Shown here one piece after another: positions 30,326 through 41,960 of a DNA stretch of 64,000 bases. The translations under genes and the position numbers were made by a program. The notes beneath the pieces are model-generated. The model saw only the letters and a program-made list of their open reading frames with translations, had not been told where the DNA came from and ran no database searches. The DNA lies in contig JAUCBJ010004334.1 of the NCBI GenBank assembly GCA_032718475.1, positions 62,001-126,000 of the forward strand, written 5' to 3'. The first letter of the stretch is position 1, and each line of letters opens with the position of its first letter. Origin of the DNA: Nemertoderma westbladi. Its lineage: Eukaryota > Xenacoelomorpha > Nemertodermatida > Nemertodermatidae.

Positions 30326-31729
30326 CTAAGGTCCTAACACGGAGATAGATTGGAGAGCGACATGTAGATGAGTTAGAGGAATTACTAGTTTACCTGAGGC
30401 GGACGATCGGGTGTTGTAATGATGAAATTCAGATGATTTAGAAAATAGAGTCGATAAAGGGTGATTTGTATTTGATAAAGCATCAAAAAGTAGTTGGCCT
30501 AAGTGAAATTTAAATAGAGATTCAAGGGGGAGAATATTTAATGATCTGTAAATAGGGATAGAGGAAGCTTGGTAGTGGCTAAACGTTATGCAGCGAATTA
30601 TTTTATTAATTTTTATTCTAAGCGGGCGTATTGTCGTTGTATGTGTGGAACCCCATGCTAATATAGAGTATGTAATATACGGATGAACGAGACAGAAGTA
30701 GAGTGTGCGAAGAATTTCAAGGGGAAATATGTGCCTTAATTTATAAAAAATGCCTGATGTTTTGCAAATTTTAGCGAGGATATAATTAATATGTGATTTC
30801 CAATTTAGTTTTCGGTCCATCAATACACCTAGAAATTTCGCACACTCCACCTGTTTAATATTATTGTTTTTTATTTTTATTTTCGGTAAGCAGTCGTGCC
30901 GTTGATTACTAGATATGAAATATTCTGTTTTAGTTAGGTTTAGTGATAAGCGGTTGTCGACTAGCCAATCAGAGATCTTGTCTAGCTCGTAGTTAGCAGT
31001 AGTAATTAGTAGTTCAAGATATTTGTGGCTATGAAGAAGGGTTGTGTCATCAGCGAAGAGGGTGGTCAGAAGGTTAGACGCGTTAGGTAGATCATTAATA
31101 TATAGTAAGAAGAGTAGTGGTGATAATACCGAACCTTGGGGAGTGCCATAACTCAGATGCAAAGGCGGTGAAAGACAGTTATTTAGAGAAACAGATTGTG
31201 ACCGGTTTGATAAAAAGCTTTGAAATACATTTTTTGGTGTTCCGCGGATTCCATATGTATCTAATTTTTTTAATAAAATGTTGTGATCTAATGTATCGAA
31301 TGCTTTTTTCAAGTCGAGATAGATAGCAAAGGCTGAGTTTTTAGAGTCCAGTATAGATCGAATTTTTTCAGTAACCGTTAATATGGCATATGATGTTGAT
31401 ATTTTTTTCCTGAAGCCGAACTGTCGTGATGTTAAAATTGAAAAGTGTTCGAGGTAGTTTTGAAGTTGGGAATATATAATTTGTTCATAAATTTTGCTAA
31501 ATACCAGTAAGAGAGAAATTGGGCGATAGTTATTTGGATCGAGTGGATCACCCCCCTTATAGTTTGGTATAATTTTAGCATATTTTAGGCAATCAGGAAA
31601 GTTTCCAATAGTAATAGATAGGTTAATTAAGTAAGTAAGGTGGTGAGCAAGTGGTTCAGCAATGGTTCTTAGAAGTTTAGAAGGAACGTTATCATTAGTA
31701 GCGGAGTTTGTATTTACATGTAGTATCAA
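30326..31729 (-). pseudogene. P1 reverse transcriptase domain (467 codons)
   Basis: It opens at the RT entry (SATNDNVPSKLLRTIAEPLA) and has AKIIPNYKGGDPLDPNNYRP, QFGFRKKISTSYAI, motif A YLDLKKAFDTLDH with Asp139, motif B GTPQGSVLSPLLFLLYINDL, FADD (225-228) and DNRLSLNLTKTEYF. The thumb and C-terminus follow (HPYITYSILAWGSTH, HYNTRS). All catalytic aspartates are present, so the domain itself is recent, but it is severed from its linker by frameshifts. The family resembles Jockey/CR1-group elements. Confidence 0.88.
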
Positions 31730-31975
31730 GTAGTGGATTTCCGGGACAGTAGTGGGTACTAGAGAGAATGATTTAGAATTATAGCTACGGATGTGTCAGG
31801 TAGGTGATCATACTGGGCGGGGCATACAACGTTCTAATTTTGAGCCTATAGAACTGAAATGCTCATTTAATGTGGAGGCAATTTTAATAGGGTCATTTGT
31901 TGTTTTGATGCCGTCGCTCGTAATAAAATTCATCTTAGTTGCATTGCCGATTTTTTGGATTTATGTAGAACAGAA

Positions 31976-32284
31976 TTAATAACAGCCCAGGTTTTGCGCA
32001 TGTTGCCTGTTTTTATTAAATTGTGACTCATAGTACGATTTTTCTGCAGCTTTTAATATTGTATTAAGACCGTTTTTATATTTTTTGTAATTTGATCCGT
32101 TATATGCTGTTGGAATTTTTAAAAATTTGGAGAAAAGTCTGTTCTTTTTTTTAATACATTTTAATAAGGCTTGAGTTATCCATGGTTTGTGTGTCATCTT
32201 CCTTTTCGGTATAAATTTTTTTGGTAGGTGTTTATTACATATTTTTTCAAAATATTGGTAAAAAGTGTTCGAATTTTGATTCAT
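31976..32284 (-). pseudogene. P1 linker between endonuclease and RT
   Basis: 102 codons read YFEKICNKHLPKKFIPKRKM, then THKPWITQALLKCIKKKNRL and YESQFNKN. This basic segment with P-W-x(T/S)..L follows the endonuclease in CR1/Jockey LINE proteins. It is closed by frameshifts on both sides. Confidence 0.8.
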
Positions 32285-32321
32285 TTGGAATATCTTGCGA
32301 TCTGTATGAGCTCATTGGAAC

Positions 32322-33540
32322 CTATTGGAAGTCAAATAAAAAGTCTGTGGCCTTAAATTTTGAGTAGTCATAGGTTGTTATTTTTTTGGGTTGTTCAAAA
32401 AATGCTGAGAACTCCTGAAAAATTGCAAAAGTTGCTAAATGGTCCGTTGTGCCATACTCAGATAAAAAGACTCCTGAGCTGTTTATGCATGTCGAAATAT
32501 TTGTAATTATATGATCCAGGGTAGAGTTTGCTCCAAAGACTATACGTGTAGGTTGTTTTATAAGCTGAGTAAATCCGTAAGAGGATATTGTCTTAAGATA
32601 TTGGGAACTTTCCTTGGTTATTTTGTTAAGGTTTACGTTAAAATCGCCAGCAAGTACAATATCAACATTTAGATTAGAGATGGATAACAAAAGTTTATCG
32701 AAAATTTCATGGAATGTATTAAAATTAACAGATGGTGGTTTGTAGATTATACCTACTAAGAGATTTTTATTGCTATTTGTTTTAATTTGAATCCACTTGT
32801 TTTCAATTCCGTCGACTTTTAATTCAGGTTTTTCCAGAAAATTTATGTTGTCTTTGATGTAGTAGCCTACGCCCCACCCAGTACCGGTCTTTCTTCCGCT
32901 CGGCCGGGCTGAAAAGAAGGGGCCGGCATATCCTTCTATTTGTAGTTTACTTAAGTCTTCATTCTCGCCTACGAGAGTTTCTGAAAAAGTTAGCATATCG
33001 AAATCATGTTCTAATGTACTTAAAATATCGGTAGTTGGTGATAGATTTCGGTTTAAACTCCTACAGTTGAGGTGGAAAATAGAAAAGTTAGGTTTAGAAT
33101 TTATCAACTGAATTTCATCATTGAACCCGTCGTCAGTATAGTATTCGCTATACCTGGCGGTGTTTAAGATATGTATATCAGGGTCTATTGAACTAAATTT
33201 TGGATTGGTAATGTCGCTGTTAAAATCGGAAATAATTGTCGAGGATTCAAATATATCGTCGTCGTCTGAAGAAATAGTTGTAAAAGGGAAAATATCATAA
33301 TAACAATGCATACAATAATGACCAGAAAAAGATTTGGATCCATATAATTCATTGAATTCAGCAATAGTCAGGTGAGAACCGCATGGTAGGTGGAACCAAT
33401 TTCTACATAAAATACAGTGAATGGGAATATCAGAAGGGACAAACTGTGAGTAGCAAAATGTGCATGAGGAACACGTTCGTGGGGCCTTCGCGCAGCACGA
33501 GGCCCAGTTATTAGATACAAATTAAAATTGAGCGACTGTA
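32322..33540 (-). pseudogene. P1 PHD-like finger fused to endonuclease
   Basis: The same frame is open from at least 33509. It begins with a Cys-rich finger (CSSCTFC, HCILC, WFHLPC, YCMHC: C-x2-C, C-x2-C, H-x2-C, C-x2-C) at 33485-33300, then an acidic stretch (SDDDDIFESS), then the endonuclease: IFHLNCRSLNRN, LTFSETLV, GWGVGYYIKD, VGIIYKPP, LAGDFNVNLN, TLDHIITNI, TTDHLATFAIF. All expected nuclease motifs are present. The true start lies upstream of 33500; the first ATG in the long frame (33311) falls after the finger. A PHD-like finger in the same polypeptide as the nuclease is also seen in copy P2. Confidence 0.85.
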
Positions 33541-33623
33541 TCACAAAATCAGGTTTTGAGAAATTTACCCACACCACCAATCAATCAAAGAAAGGGGGAC
33601 AGTACGTGTTCACCCCTTTTAAT

Positions 33624-33641
33624 CCCCCCCCCCCCCCCCCC
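33624..33641. repeat. Poly-C tract (C18)
   Basis: Uninterrupted run of 18 C, close upstream (minus strand) of the P1 ORF2 start. Confidence 0.9.
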
Positions 33642-33729
33642 AACCTTCCCAACCACCAATACATAACCGGGACATCTACCACCCACGGAAGGGTAGCACG
33701 AACTTATTTCCAATCGCACGTTAAATATG

Positions 33730-34030
33730 CAAAGCCAGGTGGTTTATAGGAATATAATAAACGCAGTACTCGTTTTCATTATAAGCCTCTTTGCGTTCGT
33801 CCTGTTTTGTATTTAAATATATTTCTTAAACGCAGGCTGACGATATTTATAATAATAATAACTAGGGATGCGATCAATATGTGAAGCCAGGTGGTTTATA
33901 TAATAATTTAGTCAACGAGGTACTCGTCTTCATTATATGCCTCGTTGCGCTCGTCGCTTGTCCTGTTTTGTCATAAAATATTTTTCCTAAACGCAGACTG
34001 ACGATCTTTATACAGTTATAACTATGCGAA
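33730..34030. repeat. Tandem duplication of about 155 bp
   Basis: AAGCCAGGTGGTTTATA, a run with TACTCGT.TTCATTATA, then CCTGTTTTGT and AACGCAG.CTGACGAT, is present twice (from 33731 and from 33883) with about 15-20% divergence. No ORF spans it. Confidence 0.8.
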
Positions 34031-34619
34031 GTTTCGAAACTGTGCGATACATCTATGTGGAGATGTGTGATATGTGGAGATGTGTGATACAACGCCAACG
34101 CATCTTATGCCGATGTAGTAATATGGGTATTGAAATAATATTAAATCAATGTACACTCTTAAAGCTGCAGCGAAAAAATGTAGCTAATTTCCTAGGTTAC
34201 ATATAAAATAATAATATTATTTTTAAGAACATTAATTTTACTACTTTGCAAAAATTCAATTAAAAAATAACCAGACATATACATTGTGGAATAAACTATT
34301 TCAGATAAGCCTACACAACAGCCATGCCATGGATGGTATTTATGTTATTATATCTGTCATTTACCTGAGATGGCAATACAACACTTATAGTAGAGTCAAT
34401 ACAGGAAGGATGTTGGAATGCTGCCTGGGCTGGAATAGCAATACTGGTTGCCTATTACAATTTCTCTCTGGTTAGTCTACAGCCACAACTCCAAGCTAGC
34501 TCCACACCAGCAGAGACTTGACCAATAATCATTCCCAGCAACTAGCTAGCTGCCTTACACACACATCCTTCCATCGTACCAGCATGTTAGCCAATAAATG
34601 AGCAGTATTTAATGAGAAT
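34031..34619. other. Spacer, no gene recognised
   Basis: AT-rich sequence. Short frames only. Confidence 0.35.
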
Positions 34620-35052
34620 CAATTTTTTATGACGTTTTAATTACTTTAGATCAATTAAAGACACAATTAATAAAGCAAATCACTTGAACTAATTAAAAAC
34701 TATAATAGAATGGCGTATGTGGATTACATCTGTATAATTTTTAAGTATAATTATTTAAATCTTATACTGTAAAACAATTAATTTCCTTTAACAGGCAGGT
34801 TGAAAATGGTATTTTTACCGTAATCAACTTAATTAACTAATTAACTGCTATTATCTTAGCTTCTCGAAGGCCACACGGAAATTCTACTTGGAAAATTTCT
34901 AAACTTTTGCCAAACAACATGTGTACCAAGTTTGGATAGATTTCATCAAAGATTGGCTGAGTTATTAACGTTTAAAATTGGACGCGACAGAACGACAGGT
35001 TGATTAATGGTACCACTACGCTAAGGCTCACTCACTTCGTGGCTCGCCCCAC
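34620..35052. repeat. Long inverted repeat family L, left arm
   Basis: It matches 42719-43210 in reverse, with roughly 75-80% identity by eye. Shared blocks include TTGAACTAATTAAAAACT, the AATCAACTTAATTAACTAAT region, CTTCTCGAAGGCCACACG, AACGTTTAAAATTGGAC and the end CTCGCCCCAC. The unit has no ORF and is probably a dispersed non-autonomous repeat present twice. Confidence 0.85.
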
Positions 35053-35388
35053 AGGGGGAAGGGGGAGGGGGAAGGGACAGGATTCTTGTAATTGGGATAG
35101 ACATGACAGTTTAATTTATCTCCTACTGGAACGGACCATACATTACATATATATAGATAATATATCTGTACTTCAATACTCAATTAAAAATACGATTTCT
35201 TAGAATGGCAGACATTTTACAGTTGTTCTAAATTTGATTTCCTTAGTAATATCCCTCACTTGGTTCATTATTATTAAAATTCCTTACTCAGATCTTCTTT
35301 CTTAATTAAATTATTTAATTAATTAATTCATTAATATAAAAATACATTGTACCTAGCAGACCGTGCGTCCGTTAACAGCTTGCTTCCT
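35053..35388. other. Spacer, AT-rich
   Basis: It includes TTAATTAATTAATTAATT-type runs near 35305-35325. No gene is seen. Confidence 0.35.
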
Positions 35389-36261
35389 TCATGGAAGTTT
35401 GTCGGACTCGATCGACTCGAAGGAGTTACTGATTTGAATAGGTTTACCGGAGACGCGACTGCTCGATGCATCGCGTGGACGGAGAGATTGATCAACGGAT
35501 GCCTTCGCGACAGCCGGTAGATCAGAATCGGTGACCGGATGGGAATATTGGTCGTTGGTTTGTATGGGTGGGGAAGAAACTGTTGGGCAGAGAACCGCGA
35601 CGATATCTTGGATTGTTGTTACTCGGATCGGTTTACCGTTTTGAGAAACGCGAATGGTAACGACACCGGAATATGAATAGGCAGCGTGTAGGCGCCTCGA
35701 CCGCTTTAGTTTCAACGCATGATGTAGAATAGCCATTCGGTGAGGTGTTAGGTGATCTGTTGCGTAGATGCCAGTACCATCCAGTAATTTACGGTTTCCG
35801 AAAACGACCCAGCGTGATGAATGGCCATAAAATCGGACGATAATAGGACGGGACTTTGTCTTACCTTCTTTAGCTATTGAGTTGATACCGGTAGGTGACT
35901 TTCCAAGACGGTGAAAAATGTCAACGGAGTTAAAGTTAATACCTAGGGTGGAGAGAACATCTTGGAGAGATTTCCGATCATCATCTTTGCTACCTTCGGC
36001 AATTCCATGAAGCAGAACCGAGTGCCGCCGCTCGTATTGGTCGAGTTCATCGATATGTAGCTCTTGTGTTGCAATCTTGTCTTTTAGAGCTAGGTTCTCT
36101 CTTTTTAATGTTTCGTTTTCCTTGAGGATAACTGGGATGAGTTCTAGTTGGGTCTTTATGAGCTTAATGTCTCCATCCAAATATTCGAACTTAACTTCAA
36201 TAAGGTCATTAAGCTTTTGTATAGCAGCAGCCCAGTTCTCTTTGTCAGCCTTGCGTGCCAT
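35389..36261 (-). CDS. P1 ORF1 protein: coiled coil plus RRM (290 aa)
   Basis: Residues 10-75 form a Leu/Ile/Lys-rich coiled coil ending in IDELDQYERRHSVLLHGIAE, the junction motif of LINE ORF1 proteins (coiled coil into RRM). The RRM-like part continues through VDIFHRLGKSPTG, RPIIVRFYGHSSRWVVFGNR and the C-terminal domain ATDHLTPHRMAILHHALKLK followed by YSYSGVVTIRV. A Ser/Thr/Pro-rich tail (about 235-290) closes the protein. Such proteins trimerise, bind the LINE RNA and act as chaperones. The frame is intact from ATG 36261. The N-terminus lacks the SAP-like motif seen upstream of copy P2, unless it lies before this ATG. Confidence 0.85.
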   Translation of the reverse strand: MARKADKENWAAAIQKLNDLIEVKFEYLDGDIKLIKTQLELIPVILKENETLKRENLALKDKIATQELHIDELDQYERRHSVLLHGIAEGSKDDDRKSLQDVLSTLGINFNSVDIFHRLGKSPTGINSIAKEGKTKSRPIIVRFYGHSSRWVVFGNRKLLDGTGIYATDHLTPHRMAILHHALKLKRSRRLHAAYSYSGVVTIRVSQNGKPIRVTTIQDIVAVLCPTVSSPPIQTNDQYSHPVTDSDLPAVAKASVDQSLRPRDASSSRVSGKPIQISNSFESIESDKLP

Positions 36262-36584
36262 TGCGGAACAGGCAGATCGAGGGTATTGATTGCAGGATTG
36301 AGTATTTAAGTTCAGTATTTATTTGCAAGTATTGGTCTGAGCCAGACAGTCAGCAGTAGCAGTCAGCAGGTAGGCAGTCAGCAGTAGCAGTACATTACAT
36401 TAATTCAACAATAAAACAACCTAAACTTTAATTTGGTTGAACAAATGGTTGATTACTGCTACTGGAATATTGGCTGGAGCGAATAAAACGGAATAGGTGA
36501 TTTTAATCAGGTCGGATTTAATCAACCTTGATTAAATCTTGGCTATATTTACGTTTGATTGGATTATTTAATCAGCTATTGGTT

Positions 36585-37372
36585 AAGGGGGTGGTGGGGG
36601 GTAGTCGAATTTGGGCCAAAAAATTGAATTTTGTAAGTATATCTATCCCATCTGAATCAGAATGTAATGGTCATTCCAAATCTAAAAACAGTTTTTCCAT
36701 ATGATTAATGATATGAACTGTGAAGTATGGGTAGTCTCTAATGTCGCGATATAAATATAAATATAAATCGCTAAATTGTATTTTCCCGTGAATGATTTTT
36801 TCCGCAATGAGCGCGTCTTAAAAAACTTTCACACCCTTCATTTTTTATTGTACAGAGCTCATTCGGGTCTCATGTTAAAGGGAATTTTCAGGAGAACAAA
36901 TGTTAGTATAATTCAAAGCCAATGCTATATCCAAAGAAGAGCTATCCATCATTTAAATGGTGAGCATTCGCAAATTCTGGAGTTATTATATTTCATTGCA
37001 GTCAATTAGTCAGTTATCTTGAAAGTCCTTCTGTAAAATATACTAACATTTGTTCTGAAAATTCCCTTTAAAAATAAGCACTGAATGAGCACTGTACGAT
37101 AAAAAATGAATGGTGTGAAACTTAAATAAACTTGAGACTTAAAGTTAAAGTTAACACAAATATGATTTTATCTATGCAACTACCTGTGAAACACAAATTC
37201 AGCCTACTCAACTACCTGTGAAACTATCCGTACTTCACACATGATATCTCATGAATGAAACAAAATATGGAAAAACGGTTTTTAGATTTAGAATCACTGT
37301 TACATTCTGATTCAGATGGGATAATACTTTCAATCTAAATTTCAATTTTTTGGCCCAAAGTCGACTACACCC
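36585..37372. mobile_element. Fold-back element with long diverged inverted arms
   Basis: The arm 36585-36912 pairs with 37046-37372 in reverse. Shared blocks include TAGTCGA.TTTGGGCCAAA, CATCTGAATCAGAATGTAA, AAACAGTTTTTCCATAT, CATTTTTTATTGTACAG, AAAGGGAATTTTCAG and ACAAATGTTAGTAT. The loop is about 130 bp. No transposase frame is present. The flanks carry TAATCAG-type repeats on both sides (36500-36570 and 37400-37640), so the whole unit probably spans about 36490-37650. Confidence 0.75.
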
Positions 37373-37479
37373 CCTAATATAGCATAGCCTGATTAATTTG
37401 AACTGTAAGTTGATAAATAATCAAGTTTTGCTGATGATGCACGCCAGTGCAATCAAATTAAACATGACAAACCTGATTA

Positions 37480-37620
37480 ATTAATCAGCTCCTGATTAGT
37501 TAATTAGCCCTGATTAGTTAATTAGCCCTGATTAGATATCAACCCTGATTAATTAATCAGCCCTGATTAATTAATTAATCAGCCCTGATTAATTAATCAA
37601 CCCTGACATTTGGGCTGATT
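37480..37620. repeat. CCTGATTAATTAATCAG tandem palindromes
   Basis: Six or seven imperfect copies about 22 bp apart. Each is self-complementary around TTAATTAA. Likely a subterminal region of the fold-back element. Confidence 0.85.
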
Positions 37621-37844
37621 AAATTCGGTTGAACACAGTACTGGTCGTCTGGTACCGGGTACCAGCTACTGCGGTACCGGTACTAAGGTTGAATTGAATT
37701 GCCGACCTATTGTCTGTTAGTTGCTTGTTTCTACCTGTACTAAACACTAAACCGAAAGTGGATGAACTAAACATTGAAAATATATAACTAACTTGCATGT
37801 AATGTAATAGAGGTGTAGTGTGTAGTGGTATCGGTACTTACTGT
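37621..37844. other. Spacer, no gene recognised
   Basis: It contains several (T/G)ACCGG(T/G)A motifs and no reading frame of interest. Confidence 0.35.
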
Positions 37845-38049
37845 TGAAAGTAAGTAACACCCAGTAATAGTAAATGGACAGAAATGTGATTAGATTCAGA
37901 TTCAAGTGACTGTGTGTTCTTTTGGTTTAAGAATTACACAAAAAATCCAGATTGGAGTCCACATTGAAAATAAATTCGTCAAATTGCGGATCTTTTCTTA
38001 CTTTTTGGGGGGTGCAGCTGCATCCCTTGCACCCCATTGGCGCCGGCCA

Positions 38050-39180
38050 TGCAACCATGTCTCGCAAGCATACAACAAACTTGAGACTACACAAGCCTCA
38101 AAAACTCTACTACGTTTGTATATGAAGGGCATAGATGGGTTTGCTTTATAAAAAATCAAAAATTTATTAGAGGCGTCTACGCATCGCTTTTCATGGTGTG
38201 CCAGAACGGAGGACAGTAATGTATTCGCTGTAAATGGTGATCTTTCTTAAAATCCCCTAAAATTAATGGCAGTTGATCACTTTTCTCACCGTTAATAACA
38301 AAAAATCTAGTTTTGTCCTCATTCATTTTCTTTCCTGAAAATTTACAAAATTTTTTTACAAAATTTTACAAAATCTACTACAGCTTGTAATTTAATTCAG
38401 TTAAGCACCATATCAGTTATTATTAATTAAGCTCCCTTTGATTGATATGATTGATATGAGCCCATACGGGCTCTTATATTTTTTTAATATCAAGGATGAC
38501 CGCACACAATATTAAAATTGTGCAATCAGTATACTATACAGTACAGTACAGTAGACCTTTCTGGAAGTAGAAAGTATAACATTATCATCCATTAAAATAA
38601 TTACATGTAGTACACCAATGAACCCATCCCTCTCAACAGCCTGTCTAATCATAATGACCATCTTTTGAGAAAAATACTAAATAAAATACAGCTGCTTGGG
38701 GCGCCTTGTCTAACACCAACGGTAGAAATCACAACAGCAGCAGTGCTTAAAATATTTTTTGTGCATTTATACACAGTGCTTTAATCATGGCTTTACCGCA
38801 ACCCAATTCCTTTAAATATTCAAAATTTTTCGTGTGACACCCTATCTGTAAGCTTTGCTGTAATCAATGAAAACGACAAAAAGTCGTTATCTTTCTATAT
38901 ACAGCAAAATTAATTATTAAGCGCAAAGCCATTATTTGTTCTATACACCCTCAGCCCCATTGTGCACCAGCCTGACACGAGTCAATACTACACCACAATA
39001 GCAATCTCTTAGTTATTATTATGTCATATAGCTTAGAACAAGTGTCCATGATGCTAATCCCTCGATATTGTTACAATCTAGCTTATTCCCCTTTTCAAAC
39101 AACATACACAGCTTACTACGACACCAGTCAGTCAGAGTACCAACAAAATATAAATATTAAGTGGAATTGATTTAGTTACC
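38050..39180 (-). pseudogene. LINE family X RT remnant, uninterrupted copy
   Basis: On the minus strand it reads MLFEKGNKLDCNN, SIMDTCSKLYDIIITKRL, VVFIDYSKAY (motif A, about 38880-38855), then LGCGKAMIKALCINAQKI, GVRQGAPSSCILF (motif B), INGEKSDQLPL and RRVFEACVVSSLLYACETWL. Stops and frameshifts are numerous. It shows the sequence as it was before the RTE insertion split the other copy. Confidence 0.82.
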
Positions 39181-39214
39181 ATCACAAAGCATCCCCCATC
39201 TGTAAACAGTACCA

Positions 39215-41960
39215 AAGTATTTTAAATTTGTTTGGTTTAAAACAAATTATTCGAGATTCTACCAGAATTACCAGTAAAACTTCTACTTTACTAGATCACA
39301 TCCTTTGTAATAATACCGATATTATTTCTCAATCTGGGGTTTTACCTATAGGTCTAAGCGATCATTTTATAGTTTTTTGCACAAGAAAGACACAAAAATC
39401 TTTTTTCGGGGATCATAAAACAGTAACAGTTAGGTCTATGAAAAATTACAGCAAGGAACGCTTTTTAAGTTTGTTAGTTAATTCTGACTGGGAACCCTGT
39501 TTTAAGGCCGCTGACATTAACCTTGCGTACACTGTTTTTAAAGATATATTTTTAAAGGCACTTAATACTGTAGCACCAATTAAAGAAATTAGACTTAAAC
39601 AACGCACTGAGCCCTGGATGACCTCGGGTATTCTTAGTAATATCAGAGAAAGAGATAACTATTTGTATAAATTTAGGAAATACCGTGTTTTAGCTGATTA
39701 TAATAATTACTGCAAATATAGAAACCTTGTCCAACGGGAAATAAAAAAAGCTAAATCTGAATATTTGTACAACAAAATAAGTGAGAATAAAGATAATCCA
39801 AAAAGTCTATGGTCTACCCTAAAATCTTTAGGTTATAAAAACCTTAAATCTAAATCGAATATTGTTCTGCAAGATAACGGTGAGCTGATTCATGATCATA
39901 CTCTAGTTAGTAATTTATTTAATAATTATTTTACTAATGTTGCCTCTAATTTAGTTAAGAAATTACCGTTATCAAGTAATAAATATAGTATAGGGTCCGA
40001 AACTCTAAATAATTTTTATTTAGAAAAGTTACAAAATTCAGAAAAGTTATTTTTAAAACCCGTTTCTGAGGATTTCGTTTTTAAAAATCTACTTAGCCTA
40101 TCAGCCTCAAAAAGTACCGGTCTAGATCTAATACCTGCCCGTTTTCTTAAGGATGGTGCTGAAGTACTTAAAGTGCCTATTACTTTTATTATTAATTACT
40201 CTATCGTAGATAATGTAGTACCAGACGAACTGAAATTAGCTAAGGTTGTTCCTCTGTATAAAAAGAATAGTAAAGTAGAACCCTGTAATTACAGACCTGT
40301 TAGTATCTTAAGTATTGTATCTAAAATTCTAGAACGTTCTGTTTTTCTACAGCTGGAGGCACATCTTAGTAGGCTAAATCTGATTTATGAACTTCAGTCC
40401 GGTTTTCGTAAATCATATTCTACAGACACCTGCCTTATTAACTTAACTGATACAATTAGATGTAATAACGCAAAGGGTTTATATACTGGTATGGTAATGT
40501 TGGACCTACAAAAGGCTTTCGATACTGTAGATCACGAAATTCTGCTTGGTAAGTTAGGCCTGATGGGTGTAGGTTCTATAGACTGGTTCAAGTCCTACCT
40601 GTCAGACAGAGGTCAAACTGTAGTCATTAGCAAATCGCTGTCTACTGTACAAGAAATTACCTGTGGTGTACCGCAAGGTAGTATATTAGGTCCTCTGCTT
40701 TTTGTATGCTATGTAAATGATATGATAAGTAGTATAGATCCCGATTTTAAACTCATTTTATATGCCGACGACAGTGCTCTTATTTTCTCTCATAAAGATC
40801 CTATCCATATTTCCCAAAAGTTAAGTGCAGTTCTAGAATCCTGTAATGAGTGGTTGGTTGATAATAAGCTATCCATTCACAACGGTAAAACTGAAAGTAT
40901 TTTGTTTGGTTCCAAAAGAAAGTTAAAGAAGGTAACTAAGTTTGAAGTCACTAGTAATGGACATAAGATTGAAAATAAAAAGGAAGTTAAATATTTAGGC
41001 GCCACATTGGATAACTGCTTATCAGGAGAAAGTACAGTGAAAAATATTTTCTCGAAAGTTAACAGTAGGCTTAGGTTTCTATACAGAAATAAAAATAGTT
41101 TGAACACCGACTCCCGCAAGTTACTTTGCTCTTCTTTAATACAGTGTCACATGGACTATGCGTGCTCTTCTTGGTATGAAGGCTTAACCAAACAACTTAA
41201 ATGTAAATTACAAGTAGCTCAGAATAAAGTAGTACGATTTATTAAAGACTACAAACCTAGGCACCACCTAACTCCAGATGACTTTTCTGAATCTGGACTA
41301 CTTAACTTAGATAGTAGAGTTAAGCAGCTACGCCTTAACCATGTGCATAAAGTGTATAATGGTAAATGTCCCAATTACCTGAAACAAAAATTCAACAGAG
41401 TACGCGATACACACTCTTACAGTACCAGAGCTAGTGCTTCAAACTTCTACCTCCCGAATTGTAAATCCTTCGAATCGGATACTTTCTTTTTTAACGGCAT
41501 AAAAAATTGGAACGCTCTGCCTAATGAAATTAAAAACCTAAATAATCAACATTCTTTTAAATCTGCAGTTAAATCTCACCTCCGTGTGCAATGTAAAAAT
41601 AGGTACAATAGTCCTACAGTAAGTTATTAGTTTATTAATTATTTACTATTTATACTGTAATTACGTTTTATAATAAATTGTTCTGTACATTACATATTTA
41701 TCGTTGAGTCGGGCATTGTCACGCTCTCGGTAAAGTTGTACATGTACATAGTGTAATTACGTTTTATATTGGTTTTAGGTTAGCGTAGTGTAATATTGTA
41801 TTTGTAACCAAGTAACATAAAGGACCCCCTTGGAAATAAGCTGCAAAGCTTTAGGGGTAATCCTATATGTTATGTTGGACAATACCTTTATACCGGTATA
41901 TTGTTTGGTGTATTTGTTATTGTTTTTACATAATGTATAAATAAATCTATCTATATATGC
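39215..41960 (+). mobile_element. CR1-type LINE copy B, 5'-truncated
   Basis: It starts in the endonuclease C-terminus, directly against X sequence, and runs through an open 800-codon frame to a 3' UTR of about 325 bp ending ATAAATAAATCTATCTAT. It is the reference copy for A and C. Confidence 0.93.
39228..41630 (+). CDS. CR1-B ORF2: endonuclease C-terminus and complete reverse transcriptase (800 codons)
   Basis: Residues 20-60 are the end of the endonuclease ([13 protein letters not shown] at 44-47). A linker with [20 protein letters not shown] follows. The RT has [49 protein letters not shown], motif [14 protein letters not shown] with Asp426, motif [21 protein letters not shown] and YADD (512-515). 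A thumb with [11 protein letters not shown] and a C-terminal region to SPTVSY-stop complete it. No stop or shift interrupts it, but the N-terminal signal/2A/PHD/nuclease part is absent, so the listed ATG is internal. The domain architecture is that of CR1/L2-type elements. Confidence 0.93.
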   Translation: MFGLKQIIRDSTRITSKTSTLLDHILCNNTDIISQSGVLPIGLSDHFIVFCTRKTQKSFFGDHKTVTVRSMKNYSKERFLSLLVNSDWEPCFKAADINLAYTVFKDIFLKALNTVAPIKEIRLKQRTEPWMTSGILSNIRERDNYLYKFRKYRVLADYNNYCKYRNLVQREIKKAKSEYLYNKISENKDNPKSLWSTLKSLGYKNLKSKSNIVLQDNGELIHDHTLVSNLFNNYFTNVASNLVKKLPLSSNKYSIGSETLNNFYLEKLQNSEKLFLKPVSEDFVFKNLLSLSASKSTGLDLIPARFLKDGAEVLKVPITFIINYSIVDNVVPDELKLAKVVPLYKKNSKVEPCNYRPVSILSIVSKILERSVFLQLEAHLSRLNLIYELQSGFRKSYSTDTCLINLTDTIRCNNAKGLYTGMVMLDLQKAFDTVDHEILLGKLGLMGVGSIDWFKSYLSDRGQTVVISKSLSTVQEITCGVPQGSILGPLLFVCYVNDMISSIDPDFKLILYADDSALIFSHKDPIHISQKLSAVLESCNEWLVDNKLSIHNGKTESILFGSKRKLKKVTKFEVTSNGHKIENKKEVKYLGATLDNCLSGESTVKNIFSKVNSRLRFLYRNKNSLNTDSRKLLCSSLIQCHMDYACSSWYEGLTKQLKCKLQVAQNKVVRFIKDYKPRHHLTPDDFSESGLLNLDSRVKQLRLNHVHKVYNGKCPNYLKQKFNRVRDTHSYSTRASASNFYLPNCKSFESDTFFFNGIKNWNALPNEIKNLNNQHSFKSAVKSHLRVQCKNRYNSPTVSY

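Larger units (their letters stand above)
30230..36300 (-). mobile_element. LINE family P, copy 1: two ORFs (RRM ORF1; PHD-endonuclease-RT ORF2), decayed
   Basis: Minus-strand ORF1 (36261-35389) and ORF2 (about 33540-30326) are in the right order and orientation. A second copy with the same two proteins is at 44917-49430 on the plus strand, which supports treating them as one element. The 1.8-kb gap between the ORFs holds a tandem duplication and a separate inverted-repeat element (34620-35052). Frameshifts break ORF2 at about 32320, 31975 and 31730. Confidence 0.7.
37845..41955. repeat. Inverted duplication, uninterrupted partner arm (copy B)
   Basis: X remnant (minus) plus CR1-B (plus) matches, in reverse, 25711-24697 joined to 18260-16190. 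It holds the pre-insertion (empty) site of the RTE element at 38845-38856 and the RT core deleted from copy A. Confidence 0.92.
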
